A DNA stretch of 64,000 nucleotides, taken from Arthrobacter sp. DWC3. Lineage in GTDB: Bacteria; Actinomycetota; Actinomycetes; Actinomycetales; Micrococcaceae. The notes beneath the pieces are model-generated. The model was not told the DNA's origin and made no database searches. It saw only the letters and a list, made by a program, of their open reading frames with translations. Below, in pieces: positions 16,507 to 26,419 of the stretch. The DNA lies in NCBI RefSeq assembly GCF_002929375.1, contig NZ_PJIP01000007.1, positions 62,001-126,000 of the forward strand. Reading direction: 5' to 3'. A program made the translations under genes and the position numbers. Numbering within the stretch: position 1 is the first letter of the stretch; each line of letters starts with the position of its first letter.

Positions 16507-18042
16507 GTGAAGAGCGCTGTTGAAACCCTTTCCCCCACCCGGGTGAAGCTGAACGTCGAGGTTCCCTTCGAGGAACTGAAGCCCAGCATCGACGAGGCCT
16601 ACAAGACCATCGCCACCCAGGTCCAGGTTCCAGGCTTCCGCAAGGGCAAGGTCCCCCAGCAGCTCATCGATCAGCGGGTCGGCCGCGGCTACGTGATCGA
16701 GACCGCCATCAACGACGGCCTGAACGGCTTCTACCAGAGCGCCGTGCAGGAGACGGGCATCCGCCCGCTCAGCCGTCCCGAGGTCGAGATCACCGAGGTC
16801 CCCGACCCCGCGAAGAAGGACGGCCAGCTGACCTTCACGGTCGAACTGGACATCCGCCCCGAGATCGAGCTGCCCGACTACAAGGGCATCGACGTCACCG
16901 TCGAGCCCGTCGAGGCGTCCGACGAGGACCTCCAGAAGGCCCTGGACGAGCTGCGCGGCCGCTTCGGCACGCTCACCACGGTGGACCGCCCCTCGCAGGA
17001 CGGCGACTTCCTCACCATCGACCTCACCGCGTCGGTCGACGGCGTCGAGGTCGACTCGGCGCAGGACCTGTCCTACCAGATCGGCTCCGGCACCATGCTC
17101 GAGGGCATGGACGAGGCCGTCACCGGACTGTCGACTGACGAGAGCGCCACCTTCGAGACCAAGTTGGCCGGCGGCGAGCACGCCGGCGCCGACGCGCAGG
17201 TCACCGTCGCCGTGAAGGCCGTCAAGGAGCGCGAGCTGCCCGAGGTCGACGACGAGTTCGCCCAGCTCGCCAGCGAGTTCGACACCGCCGAGGAACTGCG
17301 CGCCGACCTGGCGAAGCAGGCCTCCGAGTCGAAGCTCATGGACCAGGGTGTCGAGGCGCGGGACAAGGTGCTGGACAAGCTCGTCGAGCTCGTCGCCGTG
17401 CCGGTGCCCGAGAGCGTCATCGAGGAGCAGCTGGAGCAGCACTTCAACGGCGAGAACGCCCACACCGCCGCCGAGGACCACGACACCGAGGAGCACCGCG
17501 CGGAGGTGCGGTCCAACACGGAGCGTGCCTTCCAGAACGAGGTCATCCTCGACGCCGTCGCCGAGAAGGAGGAGGTGGGCGTCAGCCAGAGCGAGCTGAT
17601 CGACTACATCGTCTCCACCGCCGGCCAGTACGGCATGGAACCGAACCAGTTCGCGCAGATGCTCGACTCCAGCGGCCAGGTGCCGATGATCGTCGGAGAG
17701 GTCCGCCGCCGCAAGGCCCTCGCCAAGGTCCTCGAGTACGCCACGGTCACCGACACCAATGGTGCAGCCGTCGACCTCAGCGAGTTCGTGCGCCCCGCGG
17801 GCGACGAGGACGAGGCCTTCCAGGTCGACGACGTCGAGACCGGGCAGGACGCCGTCGATGACATCGACGCGACGGAGGCCGGGACCACCGAGGCCGACGC
17901 CATCGAGGCCGACGCCGTCGTCGAGCCGGAGACCGTCGAGTCCGACGCCGTGGCGGAGCCCGCCGGATCGGCGGAGGAGCCCGAGACCGTCGAGGCCCCC
18001 AAGAAGAAGCGCGCGCCGAAGAAGAAGCCGGCCGCCGAGTAG
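16507..18042 (+). CDS. tig: trigger factor (ribosome-bound chaperone)
   Basis: Encodes 511 residues from a GTG behind CCAGGAG; an ATG at 16447 would add 20 unconserved residues. The ribosome-docking domain includes the signature [16 protein letters not shown] near residues 42-57. A FKBP-type PPIase domain follows (about 150-240: [29 protein letters not shown]), then the helical substrate-binding arms. From about residue 432 the tail is an acidic Ala/Asp/Glu/Thr repeat ending in lysine-rich [14 protein letters not shown]. coli Tig has 432 residues, so this tail is an addition. It precedes clpP1-clpP2-clpX, the classic order. Confidence 0.96.
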   Translation: MKSAVETLSPTRVKLNVEVPFEELKPSIDEAYKTIATQVQVPGFRKGKVPQQLIDQRVGRGYVIETAINDGLNGFYQSAVQETGIRPLSRPEVEITEVPDPAKKDGQLTFTVELDIRPEIELPDYKGIDVTVEPVEASDEDLQKALDELRGRFGTLTTVDRPSQDGDFLTIDLTASVDGVEVDSAQDLSYQIGSGTMLEGMDEAVTGLSTDESATFETKLAGGEHAGADAQVTVAVKAVKERELPEVDDEFAQLASEFDTAEELRADLAKQASESKLMDQGVEARDKVLDKLVELVAVPVPESVIEEQLEQHFNGENAHTAAEDHDTEEHRAEVRSNTERAFQNEVILDAVAEKEEVGVSQSELIDYIVSTAGQYGMEPNQFAQMLDSSGQVPMIVGEVRRRKALAKVLEYATVTDTNGAAVDLSEFVRPAGDEDEAFQVDDVETGQDAVDDIDATEAGTTEADAIEADAVVEPETVESDAVAEPAGSAEEPETVEAPKKKRAPKKKPAAE

Positions 18043-18058
18043 GACCAGCCCTGCAGAC

Positions 18059-18091
18059 AGCGGTGCCGCAGCCTTCGGGCGCGGCACCGCT
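18059..18091 (+). terminator. hairpin after tig
   Basis: AGCGGTGCCGC (18059-18069) pairs perfectly with GCGGCACCGCT (18081-18091), beginning 17 bases after the tig stop. No U-tract; it separates tig from the clpP promoter region. Confidence 0.6.
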
Positions 18092-18161
18092 GCCGCGTTA
18101 AGCCCCTGCCACGGCGGCGCAGCGTGCCCGCCCGACGTCGGCAGCGACGGGTCCCGCCACC

Positions 18162-18178
18162 GTGCGCCGTCAGCGAAC
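18162..18178 (+). promoter_or_regulatory. ClgR-type operator upstream of clpP1
   Basis: The reverse complement reads GTTCGCTGACGGCGCAC and fits the corynebacterial ClgR pattern with core CGCYNANRGCG. ClgR activates clpP1P2 and clpC in corynebacteria and mycobacteria. The site lies about 40-50 bases upstream of a plausible -10 (around 18215) and 112 bases before the clpP1 ATG. No clgR gene is in the window. Confidence 0.5.
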
Positions 18179-18289
18179 AGTTCCCCGGGCGGGAGCAAAT
18201 CGGCGCGGCAGCGGGTTAGTGTCCAAGAAGAGACAAAAGGACGGGTAGGCCGACGAGGCACCACCCGCCAGAGTGAGAGGTCAACGTCC

Positions 18290-18916
18290 ATGACAACCGA
18301 ACCACGCACCCCGAGCATGGCAGGCCCCGAAGCGGGCGGTCGTGACGAGTACATCTACAACCGGCTCCTCAAGGAGCGCATCATCTGGCTCGGTTCCGAG
18401 GTCCGCGACGACAACGCGAACGCCATCTGCTCCCAGCTGCTGCTGCTGTCGGCCGAGGACCCGGAGCGCGACATCTACCTCTACATCAACTCTCCCGGCG
18501 GGTCCGTGACGGCCGGCATGGCCATCTACGACACCATGCAGTTCATCCCCAACGACGTCGTCACCGTGGCCACGGGCCTCGCGGCCTCGATGGGCCAGTT
18601 CCTGCTGTCCTCCGGCACGAAGGGCAAGCGCTACGCCACCCCCCACGCACGCATCCTGATGCACCAGCCCTCGGGCGGCATCGGCGGCACGGCGACGGAC
18701 ATCCGCATCCAGGCCGAGCTCATCCTGCACATGAAGCGCGTCATGGCCGAGCTGACCGCTGAGCAGACGGGCCAGACCGTCGAGACGATCCTCAAGGACA
18801 ACGACCGCGACAAGTGGTTCACGGCCCAGGAGGCCCTCGACTACGGGTTCTTCGACCACATCTCCGCGCACTCCGGCTCCGTCGCGGGCGGCGGCGGCAC
18901 CGAGCAGACCGCGTAG
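18290..18916 (+). CDS. clpP1: ATP-dependent Clp protease proteolytic subunit 1
   Basis: Encodes 208 residues. The catalytic triad is Ser100 (GLAASMGQF), His125 ([10 protein letters not shown]) and Asp174 (DNDRDKWF). [18 protein letters not shown] carries the oxyanion glycines. In actinobacteria ClpP1 pairs with ClpP2 into a mixed tetradecamer that degrades proteins fed by ClpX or ClpC. The ATG at 18290 begins a short propeptide-like N-terminus. It is followed 46 bases later by clpP2, with a probable shared transcript. A ClgR-type box sits upstream. Confidence 0.96.
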   Translation: MTTEPRTPSMAGPEAGGRDEYIYNRLLKERIIWLGSEVRDDNANAICSQLLLLSAEDPERDIYLYINSPGGSVTAGMAIYDTMQFIPNDVVTVATGLAASMGQFLLSSGTKGKRYATPHARILMHQPSGGIGGTATDIRIQAELILHMKRVMAELTAEQTGQTVETILKDNDRDKWFTAQEALDYGFFDHISAHSGSVAGGGGTEQTA

Positions 18917-18962
18917 TCCGCGCAGCAGCCCCACTCCTACCAGTCGTCCTACAGGAGACACC

Positions 18963-19637
18963 ATGAACCACGATTTCCAGGCAGCCGCGGGATCCAGCGC
19001 ACGCAACCTCCCCACGAGCCGCTACATCCTCCCCCAGTTCGAAGAGCGCACGCCGTACGGCTTCAAGCGCCAGGACCCGTACACGAAGCTGTTCGAGGAC
19101 CGCATCATCTTCCTCGGCACGCAGGTGGACGACGCGTCCGCCGACGACGTCATGGCCCAGCTGCTCGTGCTGGAGTCCACGGACCCCGAGCGCGACATCA
19201 CGCTCTACATCAACTCGCCGGGCGGTTCGTTCACCGCCATGACGGCGATCTACGACACCATGCAGTTCATCCGGCCCGAGGTCCAGACCGTGTGCCTCGG
19301 CCAGGCCGCGAGTGCAGCCGCCGTCCTGCTCGCCGCCGGCGCGCCGGGCAAGCGCCTCGCCCTGCCGAACGCACGCGTGCTGATCCACCAGCCCGCCCTC
19401 TCCGGAGGACAGGGCGGCCAGGCCTCCGACCTGGAGATCCAGGCCAACGAGGTCATGCGCATGCGCACCTGGCTGGAGGACACGCTGGCCCTGCACTCGG
19501 GCCGTACACCCGAGCAGGTCAACCTCGACATCGAGCGCGACAAGATCCTGACCGCCGCCGACGCCGTCGCGTACGGCCTGGTGGACGAGGTCCTCAACTC
19601 GCGCAAGATCACCCCGCCGAAGATCAACACCCCGTAA
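18963..19637 (+). CDS. clpP2: ATP-dependent Clp protease proteolytic subunit 2
   Basis: Encodes 224 residues, starting behind an AGGAG site. The triad is Ser117 (GQAASAAAV), His142 (RVLIHQPAL) and Asp193 (DIERDKIL). The N-terminal 25-30 residues, including [15 protein letters not shown], look like the cleavable propeptide known for actinobacterial ClpP2. It forms the second ring type of the ClpP1P2 barrel. clpX begins 165 bases downstream, with its own promoter likely in that gap. Confidence 0.96.
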   Translation: MNHDFQAAAGSSARNLPTSRYILPQFEERTPYGFKRQDPYTKLFEDRIIFLGTQVDDASADDVMAQLLVLESTDPERDITLYINSPGGSFTAMTAIYDTMQFIRPEVQTVCLGQAASAAAVLLAAGAPGKRLALPNARVLIHQPALSGGQGGQASDLEIQANEVMRMRTWLEDTLALHSGRTPEQVNLDIERDKILTAADAVAYGLVDEVLNSRKITPPKINTP

Positions 19638-19802
19638 CCGGAGGCGGCGCGGCCGGCGGTCCCCGTGACCGCCGGCCGCGTCAGCCGGCCGCATCACCGC
19701 CCGTGGCGCCGCAAGGCACCACGGGCATTTTGATACTGGCCACCGAGGCCATGTGGCCTAGAGTGGTCTTAGCAATCGTGTAATACCTAAGGGGATTGAA
19801 CC

Positions 19803-21095
<1,293 letters not shown>

Positions 21096-21106
21096 CACCC
21101 CGCATC

Positions 21107-21146
21107 GCAGGAGAGGCCTCAGCCGAACGGCTGAGGCCTCTCCTGC
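21107..21146. terminator. bidirectional terminator between clpX and gap
   Basis: A perfect inverted repeat, GCAGGAGAGGCCTCAGCCG against CGGCTGAGGCCTCTCCTGC, with only two bases (AA) between the arms. It starts 11 bases after the clpX stop and lies 29 bases from the gap stop. Confidence 0.85.
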
Positions 21147-21174
21147 GTCCTGCCGCGGGGCAGGCGCTCCCGGG

Positions 21175-22683
21175 TCAGACCCCGGCCACCACCTCGGCGT
21201 CCGTCTCCGCGGCGGGATAGGTGGGTGGGTGGACGGCGGCCATTTCCTCCATGACGCGGACGACCTGGCAGCTGTAGCCGAATTCGTTGTCGTACCAGAT
21301 GTAGAGGACCGCGTGGTGGCCGTCGGCGATGGTCGCGAGTCCGTCCACGATGCCGGCGCGGCGGGAGCCGACGAAGTCGGTGGAGACGACTTCGGGGCTG
21401 GCGATGTAGTCGATCTGTTTGCGCAGGGTCGAGTGCAGGGACACCTCGCGCAGGTACTCGTTCATCTCGTCCCTGCCGGTGGGGTGCTCGAGGGTGAGGT
21501 TCAGGATGGCGATGGACACGTCCGGGGTGGGTACGCGGATGCTGCTGCCGGTGAGTCTGCCCGCCAGTTCGGGCAGGGCCTTGGCGACGGCGGTCGCGGC
21601 CCCGGTCTCGGTGAGGACCATGTTCAGGGCCGCGGAGCGGCCGCGCCGGTCGCCGCGGTGGAAGTTGTCGATGAGGTTCTGGTCGTTGGTGAAGGAGTGC
21701 ACGGTCTCCACGTGGCCGTGGACCACGCCGTAGCGGTCGTTGACGGCCTTCAGGACCGGGGTGATGGCATTGGTGGTGCAGGACGCCGCGGTGATGATGC
21801 GGTCGGTGTCCTCGATGGCTTGGTGGTTGATGCCGTGCACGATGTTCTTCAGGGCGCCCTTGCCCGGTGCGGTGAGGAGGACCCGGGCGACCCCGGTGCT
21901 CTGCAGGTGCTGGGACAGGCCGGCCTCGTCGCGCCAGCGGCCGGTGTTGTCGACCACGAGGGCGTCGCGGATGCCGTAGGCGGTGTAGTCGATGGTCGCG
22001 GGGTCCTCGGAGTAGATGACCTGGATGCGGATGCCGTTGGCGGTGATGGTGTTCGTGGTCTCGTCGACCTGGATGGTGCCCTCGAAGGAGCCGTGGACGG
22101 AGTCGCGGCGGAGCAGGCTGGCGCGTTTGACGAGGTCGTTGTCGGAGCCGCGGCGCACCACGACGGCCCGCAGTCTGAGGCCGTGGCCGCCGCCGGCCTT
22201 CTCGATGAGCAGACGGGCCACGAGGCGGCCGATCCGGCCGAAGCCGTAGAGGACGACGTCGGTGCTGGTGCGTTCGTCGCGTCCGCCCTGGCCCACGATG
22301 TCGGCCAGTTCGGCCCGGACGAACTCCTCGAGGGTCCGCCTGTCGCCGGCGCCCACGGCGTGGTCGTAGGCGTTGCGCAGGCGCCCGATGTCGATGGCCG
22401 CGGCTCCCAGGTCGAGGTCCGCGAGGATCTGCAGCACCGGTGCGGTGTCCTCCAGGTGCAGTTCCTCGGTGGTGATGCGCCGGGCGAAGCGGTGCGCCTT
22501 GAGGATGCTCATGGTGGATTTGTTGATCAGGCTGCGCCCGTGGATGCTCGTGACCACGTTGTTCTCGCGGTACAGCCGCCCGATCAGCGGGATCATGGCC
22601 TCGGCCAGTGCCTCGCGTTCCAGCCACGTGTCGTGCGTGTCGGCGTGGTCCTCGGCGTGGTTCTGTGTCCTGTCGTGCTGCAA
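21175..22683 (-). CDS. gap: long-form glyceraldehyde-3-phosphate dehydrogenase
   Basis: Encodes 502 residues. About 130 N-terminal residues form a helical extension before the Rossmann start DVVLYGFGRIGRLVARLL. The catalytic cysteine is in ITAASCTTNAITPVL and the phosphate-binding and assembly loops are in HSFTNDQNLIDNFHRGDRRG and AALNMVLTETGAATAVAKAL. Standard GAPDH has about 335 residues. This long type resembles the second, NADP-linked or gluconeogenic GapB-like enzyme of corynebacteria and Arthrobacter. The start chosen is TTG at 22681-22683, nine bases after GAAGGG; downstream ATG starts would cut the extension. It converges with clpX. Confidence 0.88.
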   Translation of the reverse strand: MQHDRTQNHAEDHADTHDTWLEREALAEAMIPLIGRLYRENNVVTSIHGRSLINKSTMSILKAHRFARRITTEELHLEDTAPVLQILADLDLGAAAIDIGRLRNAYDHAVGAGDRRTLEEFVRAELADIVGQGGRDERTSTDVVLYGFGRIGRLVARLLIEKAGGGHGLRLRAVVVRRGSDNDLVKRASLLRRDSVHGSFEGTIQVDETTNTITANGIRIQVIYSEDPATIDYTAYGIRDALVVDNTGRWRDEAGLSQHLQSTGVARVLLTAPGKGALKNIVHGINHQAIEDTDRIITAASCTTNAITPVLKAVNDRYGVVHGHVETVHSFTNDQNLIDNFHRGDRRGRSAALNMVLTETGAATAVAKALPELAGRLTGSSIRVPTPDVSIAILNLTLEHPTGRDEMNEYLREVSLHSTLRKQIDYIASPEVVSTDFVGSRRAGIVDGLATIADGHHAVLYIWYDNEFGYSCQVVRVMEEMAAVHPPTYPAAETDAEVVAGV

Positions 22684-22699
22684 GAGTGCATCCCTTCGG

Positions 22700-22719
22700 G
22701 CACCGGCACGGGCCGGTGC
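22700..22719 (-). promoter_or_regulatory. hairpin in gap leader next to the ribosome-binding site
   Basis: GCACCGGC (22700-22707) pairs with GCCGGTGC (22712-22719) across a four-base loop. On the minus strand it ends two bases before the gap Shine-Dalgarno (22697-22690). Its position could modulate initiation at the TTG start, or it may only stabilise the 5' end. Confidence 0.35.
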
Positions 22720-22860
22720 GGAATCCTCCAGCCGGATGACGACGCGGGGATAGCGCCAGGCACCGTCGGCTGGTCGTGTCCTCCCATTAGACCGCTCCGC
22801 ACGGCTCCGCACCAACTTCGCGCCCCCGCCATCCTGACGTTACGCCCCGGGACACGCCCC

Positions 22861-22886
22861 GGAATACGGTGCGGAGGAGGCTGGTT
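22861..22886 (+). promoter_or_regulatory. SigH/SigR-type (thiol-stress ECF sigma) promoter
   Basis: GGAAT at 22861-22865 and GTT at 22884-22886 are separated by exactly 18 bases, the consensus GGAAT-N18-GTT of actinobacterial SigR/SigH promoters. The ATG of the mycothiol-linked oxidoreductase is 49 bases downstream. Its mycobacterial homologue Rv2466c belongs to the SigH regulon, so gene and promoter agree. Confidence 0.65.
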
Positions 22887-22934
22887 GCACCGGGAAAGGG
22901 GCCGAGGCCCGACCACCACGCGAAGGAGCACGGC

Positions 22935-23552
22935 ATGAGCGAGTCCACCACCGTCGAGAAGGCCGATTTCTGGTTCGATCCCATCTGCCCCTTCGCCTGG
23001 ATCACGTCGCGCTGGATGGGCGAGGTGGAACAGGTCCGGGACATCTCGGTGGACTGGCACGTCATGAGCCTGTCCGTGCTGAACGAGGGACGGGACCTGC
23101 CCGACGAGTACCGGGCCATGATGGATACGGCGTGGGGCCCCGTGCGCGTGGTGATCGCGGCCGCCGAGCTGCACGGTGCCGAGCACATCAAGAAGCTGTA
23201 CGACGCGATGGGCGCCCGCATCCACATCGGGCAGAACAGGGACCTCGACGCCGTCATCCGTGAGTCGCTCGACGAGGTGGGCCTTCCGGCCGACCTCGCG
23301 CAGTACGCGCATTCGGACGAGTACGACGAGCAGCTCCGCGCCTCGCACAAGGACGGCATCGACCGCGTGGGCGACGAGGTGGGGACACCCGTGGTGGCCT
23401 TCAACGGCACCGCGTTCTTCGGTCCGGTGCTCACGAGGATCCCGCGGGGCGAGCAGGCCGGCCGGATCTTCGACGGCGCCGTGCTGATGTCGGAGTTCCC
23501 CGGGTTCTTCGAACTCAAGCGCTCCCGTACCGAGAGCCCCGCGTTCGACTGA
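22935..23552 (+). CDS. mycothiol-dependent nitroreductase Rv2466c-like (DsbA fold)
   Basis: Encodes 205 residues with a thioredoxin/DsbA fold. The N-terminal DFWFDPICPFAWITSRWM holds the single active-site CPFAW motif, and the C-terminal GTPVVAFNGTAFFGPV carries the cis-proline. This matches the Rv2466c family, cytosolic mycothiol-dependent reductases that respond to oxidative and nitrosative stress. There is no signal peptide, so it is not a periplasmic DsbA. Start ATG follows AAGGAG. The SigH-type promoter upstream and a strong terminator downstream mark it as a single-gene unit. Confidence 0.88.
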   Translation: MSESTTVEKADFWFDPICPFAWITSRWMGEVEQVRDISVDWHVMSLSVLNEGRDLPDEYRAMMDTAWGPVRVVIAAAELHGAEHIKKLYDAMGARIHIGQNRDLDAVIRESLDEVGLPADLAQYAHSDEYDEQLRASHKDGIDRVGDEVGTPVVAFNGTAFFGPVLTRIPRGEQAGRIFDGAVLMSEFPGFFELKRSRTESPAFD

Positions 23553-23571
23553 TCCCCCGACCAGGCAGCCC

Positions 23572-23615
23572 GACGCAGAAGGGACCCGCTCGCGTGAGCG
23601 GGTCCCTTCTGCGTC
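23572..23615. terminator. bidirectional terminator between the DsbA-like gene and valS
   Basis: Near-perfect inverted repeat: GACGCAGAAGGGACCCGCTC pairs with GAGCGGGTCCCTTCTGCGTC around a GCGT tetraloop. It serves both converging genes. Confidence 0.85.
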
Positions 23616-23633
23616 GGGCCATGGGCGGCGCGG

Positions 23634-26258
23634 CTACTCCGCGGGCTGCGGGACGAGCTCCACCTCGGACACGGCCAGCGGGCCGTCACCCTCCGCGAAC
23701 CGGAGGTCCTTCGCGTTGCCGGCCGCCAGCAGGTCCGCGAGGCCCGCCCGCACCTGATTCACCTGGGCGGACGGCGCGGTCACGACGGCGGTCTCCACCT
23801 CGGTGCGCTGCTTGACCTTCGCCTCGGACTTCGCCTTCCGGATGCCGCCGAGGGCCAGGGCGACGGCGGTCAGCACGCCGGCGTCGGCGGTCCCGGGCAG
23901 CCCGGCGAGGGCGTCGGCGCTCGGCCAGGCCGCCTGGTGCACGGAGCCCTGGCGCCACCAGCTCCAGACCTCCTCGGTGGCGAACGGCAGGAACGGTGCG
24001 AAGAGGCGCAGCAGCGCGTCGAGCGTCGTCGCCAGGGCGGTCTGGACCGACTGCGTGCCCGCGTCCCCGGCATCGCCGTAGGCGCGGTCCTTGACGAGCT
24101 CCACGTAGTCATCGGTGAAGGTCCAGAAGAAGGACTCCGTGAGCTGGAGTGCCCGGGCGTAGTCGTACTTCTCGAACGCGGCCGTGGCCTGCTCGGTGAC
24201 GGTGCGCAGCTGCGCGAGAAGCGACAGGTCCAGCGCCTCCGTGACTCGCCCCAGCGACCCCTCGCCGACGGACGCATCCGTGACCCCGAGGTTCAGCACG
24301 AACTTCGACGCGTTGAGGAGCTTGATCGCGAGACGGCGCCCGATCTTCATCTGGTTGACCTCGTACGCCGTGTCCGCGCCGAGCTTCGCCGAAGCGGCCC
24401 AGTAGCGGACGGCGTCGGCGCCGAACTGCTCCAGGACGTCCGTGGGCACCACCACGTTGCCCTTGGACTTCGACATCTTCTTGCGGTCGGGGTCGAGGAT
24501 CCAGCCCGAGAGCGCGGCGTGCTTCCACGGCACCGAGTCCTGCAGGGCGTCGGCGCGGACCGCGGTGGAGAACAGCCACGTCCTGATGATGTCGTGCCCC
24601 TGCGGGCGCAGGTCGAACGGGAACACCTTCCCGAACAGGTCCTCGTCGCGCGCCCAGCCACCCACGATCTGCGGGGTGAGGGACGACGTGGCCCAGGTGT
24701 CCAGGACGTCGCTGTCACCGATGAAGCCGCCGGGCTGGTTCCGGACCGACTCGTCGAAGCCCGGCGCCGGGTCGGCGGCGGGGTCCACGGGCAGCGCCTC
24801 GAGCGCGGGGAGGATGGGATCCTCGTACTCGGGCTCGCCGTCGGCGTCCAGGCGGTACCAGACCGGCACGGGCACGCCGAAGAAGCGCTGGCGGGAGACG
24901 AGCCAGTCGCCGTTCAGGCCCTCGATCCAGTTCTCGTAGCGGGAGCGCATGAAGGCCGGGTGGAAGTCGATCTCGCGGCCGCGCGCGATCAGCGCCTCGC
25001 GCTTGCCGGCGTCGCGCCCTCCGTTCCGGATGTACCACTGGCGGCTCGTCACCACTTCGAGGGGCTTGTCGCCCTTCTCGTAGAAGTTGACCGGGTGCAT
25101 GATCTTCGTCGGCTCGCCGTCGAGGTCGCCGCTGTCGCGGAGCATGGCGACGACGGCCTCCTTGGCACTGAAGATCGTCTTGCCGGCGAGCTGCCCGTAG
25201 TTCCCGCGGGCGCGCTCCGTGGCGATCCACTCGGGCGTCTCCGAGCGGAGGCGCCCGTCCCGGCCGACGACGGCGCGCGTGGGCAGCTGCAGTTCACGCC
25301 ACCAGGTGACGTCGGTGAGGTCGCCGAACGTGCAGATCATCGCGATGCCGCTGCCCTTGTCGGGCTTGGCGAGGGGATGGGCCTTGATCTCCACCTCGAC
25401 GTCGAACAGGGGTGAGGTCACCGTGGTGCCGAACAGCGGCTTGTAGCGCTCGTCGTCGGGGTGGGCCACCAGTGCCACGCAGGCCGGGAGGAGTTCGGGC
25501 CGGGTGGTCTCGATGTGGATCTGCCCGCCGTCCGGTGTGTGGAAGGCGATGCGGTGGTACGCGCCGGGTTGCTCGCGGTCCTCGAGTTCCGCCTGGGCGA
25601 CGGCGGTGCGGAAGGTGACGTCCCACAGCGTGGGGGCCTCGGCGAGGTACGCATCGCCGGCCTTCAGGTTCTCGAGGAACGCGCGCTGCGAGACGGAGCG
25701 GGACGTGTCGTCGATGGTCCGGTACGTCAGGTCCCAGTCCACGGAGAGGCCCAGGGTGCTGAAGAGGTTCTCGAAGACCAACTCGTCCTCGACGGCGAGT
25801 TCCTCGCAGAGCTCGATGAAGTTGCGGCGCGAGACGGCGTCGAAGTCGCGCTGGTTCTTCGCCGGCTCGGCAGGCGGCCGGTAGTCGGCGTCGTAGGCCA
25901 CGGAGGGGTCGCAGCGCACGCCGTAGTAGTTCTGGACGCGGCGCTCGGTGGGCAGGCCGTTGTCGTCCCAGCCCATCGGGTAGAACACGTTGGCGCCGTT
26001 CATGCGCTTGAAGCGCGCCATGACGTCGGTCTGCGTGTAGGAGAACATGTGCCCGACATGGAGGGAGCCCGACGCCGTGGGTGGGGGAGTGTCGATCGAG
26101 TACACCTGCTCGCGCGTGGTGTCACGCCGGAAGGTGTAGGTGCCGTCCTCGCGCCACTGGCGGGACAGCCTCTCCTCGAGGCCCTCGAGGGCGGGTTTGT
26201 CGGGAACGGAAACGGACTGGGGGGAGGGCGTGTCTGTGCCCTGGGTCGTGTCGGCCAT
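23634..26258 (-). CDS. valS: valyl-tRNA synthetase
   Basis: Encodes an 874-residue class I synthetase that charges tRNA-Val. The HIGH box is HVGH at residues 67-70 (SGSLHVGHMFSYTQTDVMAR) and the KMSKS box is KKMSKSKGN near residue 592. In between lie the editing (CP1) domain and NGLPTERRVQNYYGVRC, and the anticodon-binding helical domain follows. The C-terminus is a short coiled-coil-like stretch (KAKSEAKVKQRTEV). The ATG at 26256-26258 follows GGAGGA directly. A tRNA-Val gene is elsewhere in the window (54074). Confidence 0.96.
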   Translation of the reverse strand: MADTTQGTDTPSPQSVSVPDKPALEGLEERLSRQWREDGTYTFRRDTTREQVYSIDTPPPTASGSLHVGHMFSYTQTDVMARFKRMNGANVFYPMGWDDNGLPTERRVQNYYGVRCDPSVAYDADYRPPAEPAKNQRDFDAVSRRNFIELCEELAVEDELVFENLFSTLGLSVDWDLTYRTIDDTSRSVSQRAFLENLKAGDAYLAEAPTLWDVTFRTAVAQAELEDREQPGAYHRIAFHTPDGGQIHIETTRPELLPACVALVAHPDDERYKPLFGTTVTSPLFDVEVEIKAHPLAKPDKGSGIAMICTFGDLTDVTWWRELQLPTRAVVGRDGRLRSETPEWIATERARGNYGQLAGKTIFSAKEAVVAMLRDSGDLDGEPTKIMHPVNFYEKGDKPLEVVTSRQWYIRNGGRDAGKREALIARGREIDFHPAFMRSRYENWIEGLNGDWLVSRQRFFGVPVPVWYRLDADGEPEYEDPILPALEALPVDPAADPAPGFDESVRNQPGGFIGDSDVLDTWATSSLTPQIVGGWARDEDLFGKVFPFDLRPQGHDIIRTWLFSTAVRADALQDSVPWKHAALSGWILDPDRKKMSKSKGNVVVPTDVLEQFGADAVRYWAASAKLGADTAYEVNQMKIGRRLAIKLLNASKFVLNLGVTDASVGEGSLGRVTEALDLSLLAQLRTVTEQATAAFEKYDYARALQLTESFFWTFTDDYVELVKDRAYGDAGDAGTQSVQTALATTLDALLRLFAPFLPFATEEVWSWWRQGSVHQAAWPSADALAGLPGTADAGVLTAVALALGGIRKAKSEAKVKQRTEVETAVVTAPSAQVNQVRAGLADLLAAGNAKDLRFAEGDGPLAVSEVELVPQPAE

Positions 26259-26419
26259 TCCTCCATTGTTCCCTACCGGACCGCGCCCGCTCACCGGAGA
26301 ACGAGCCCACGCAGTGGGGCCGATGAGCGGACGCGGGAGCGCCTGACTTCTTCCGGCAAGGATCATGGGGCGGGGCGGGCAGGACCTTCCGTACCGTGGG
26401 GACCGGAGAGGAGGTCCTC

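Noticed and set aside
18191-18217. SigR-type promoter before clpP1 (GGGAG-N19-GTT)
   Set aside because: The -35 deviates at its most conserved position (GGAG rather than GGAA), so the site is weaker than those at 22861 and 48986.
16486-18354. 622-codon frame antisense to tig
   Set aside because: A shadow of high third-position GC; its translation is Leu/Asp/Val repeats with no domain.
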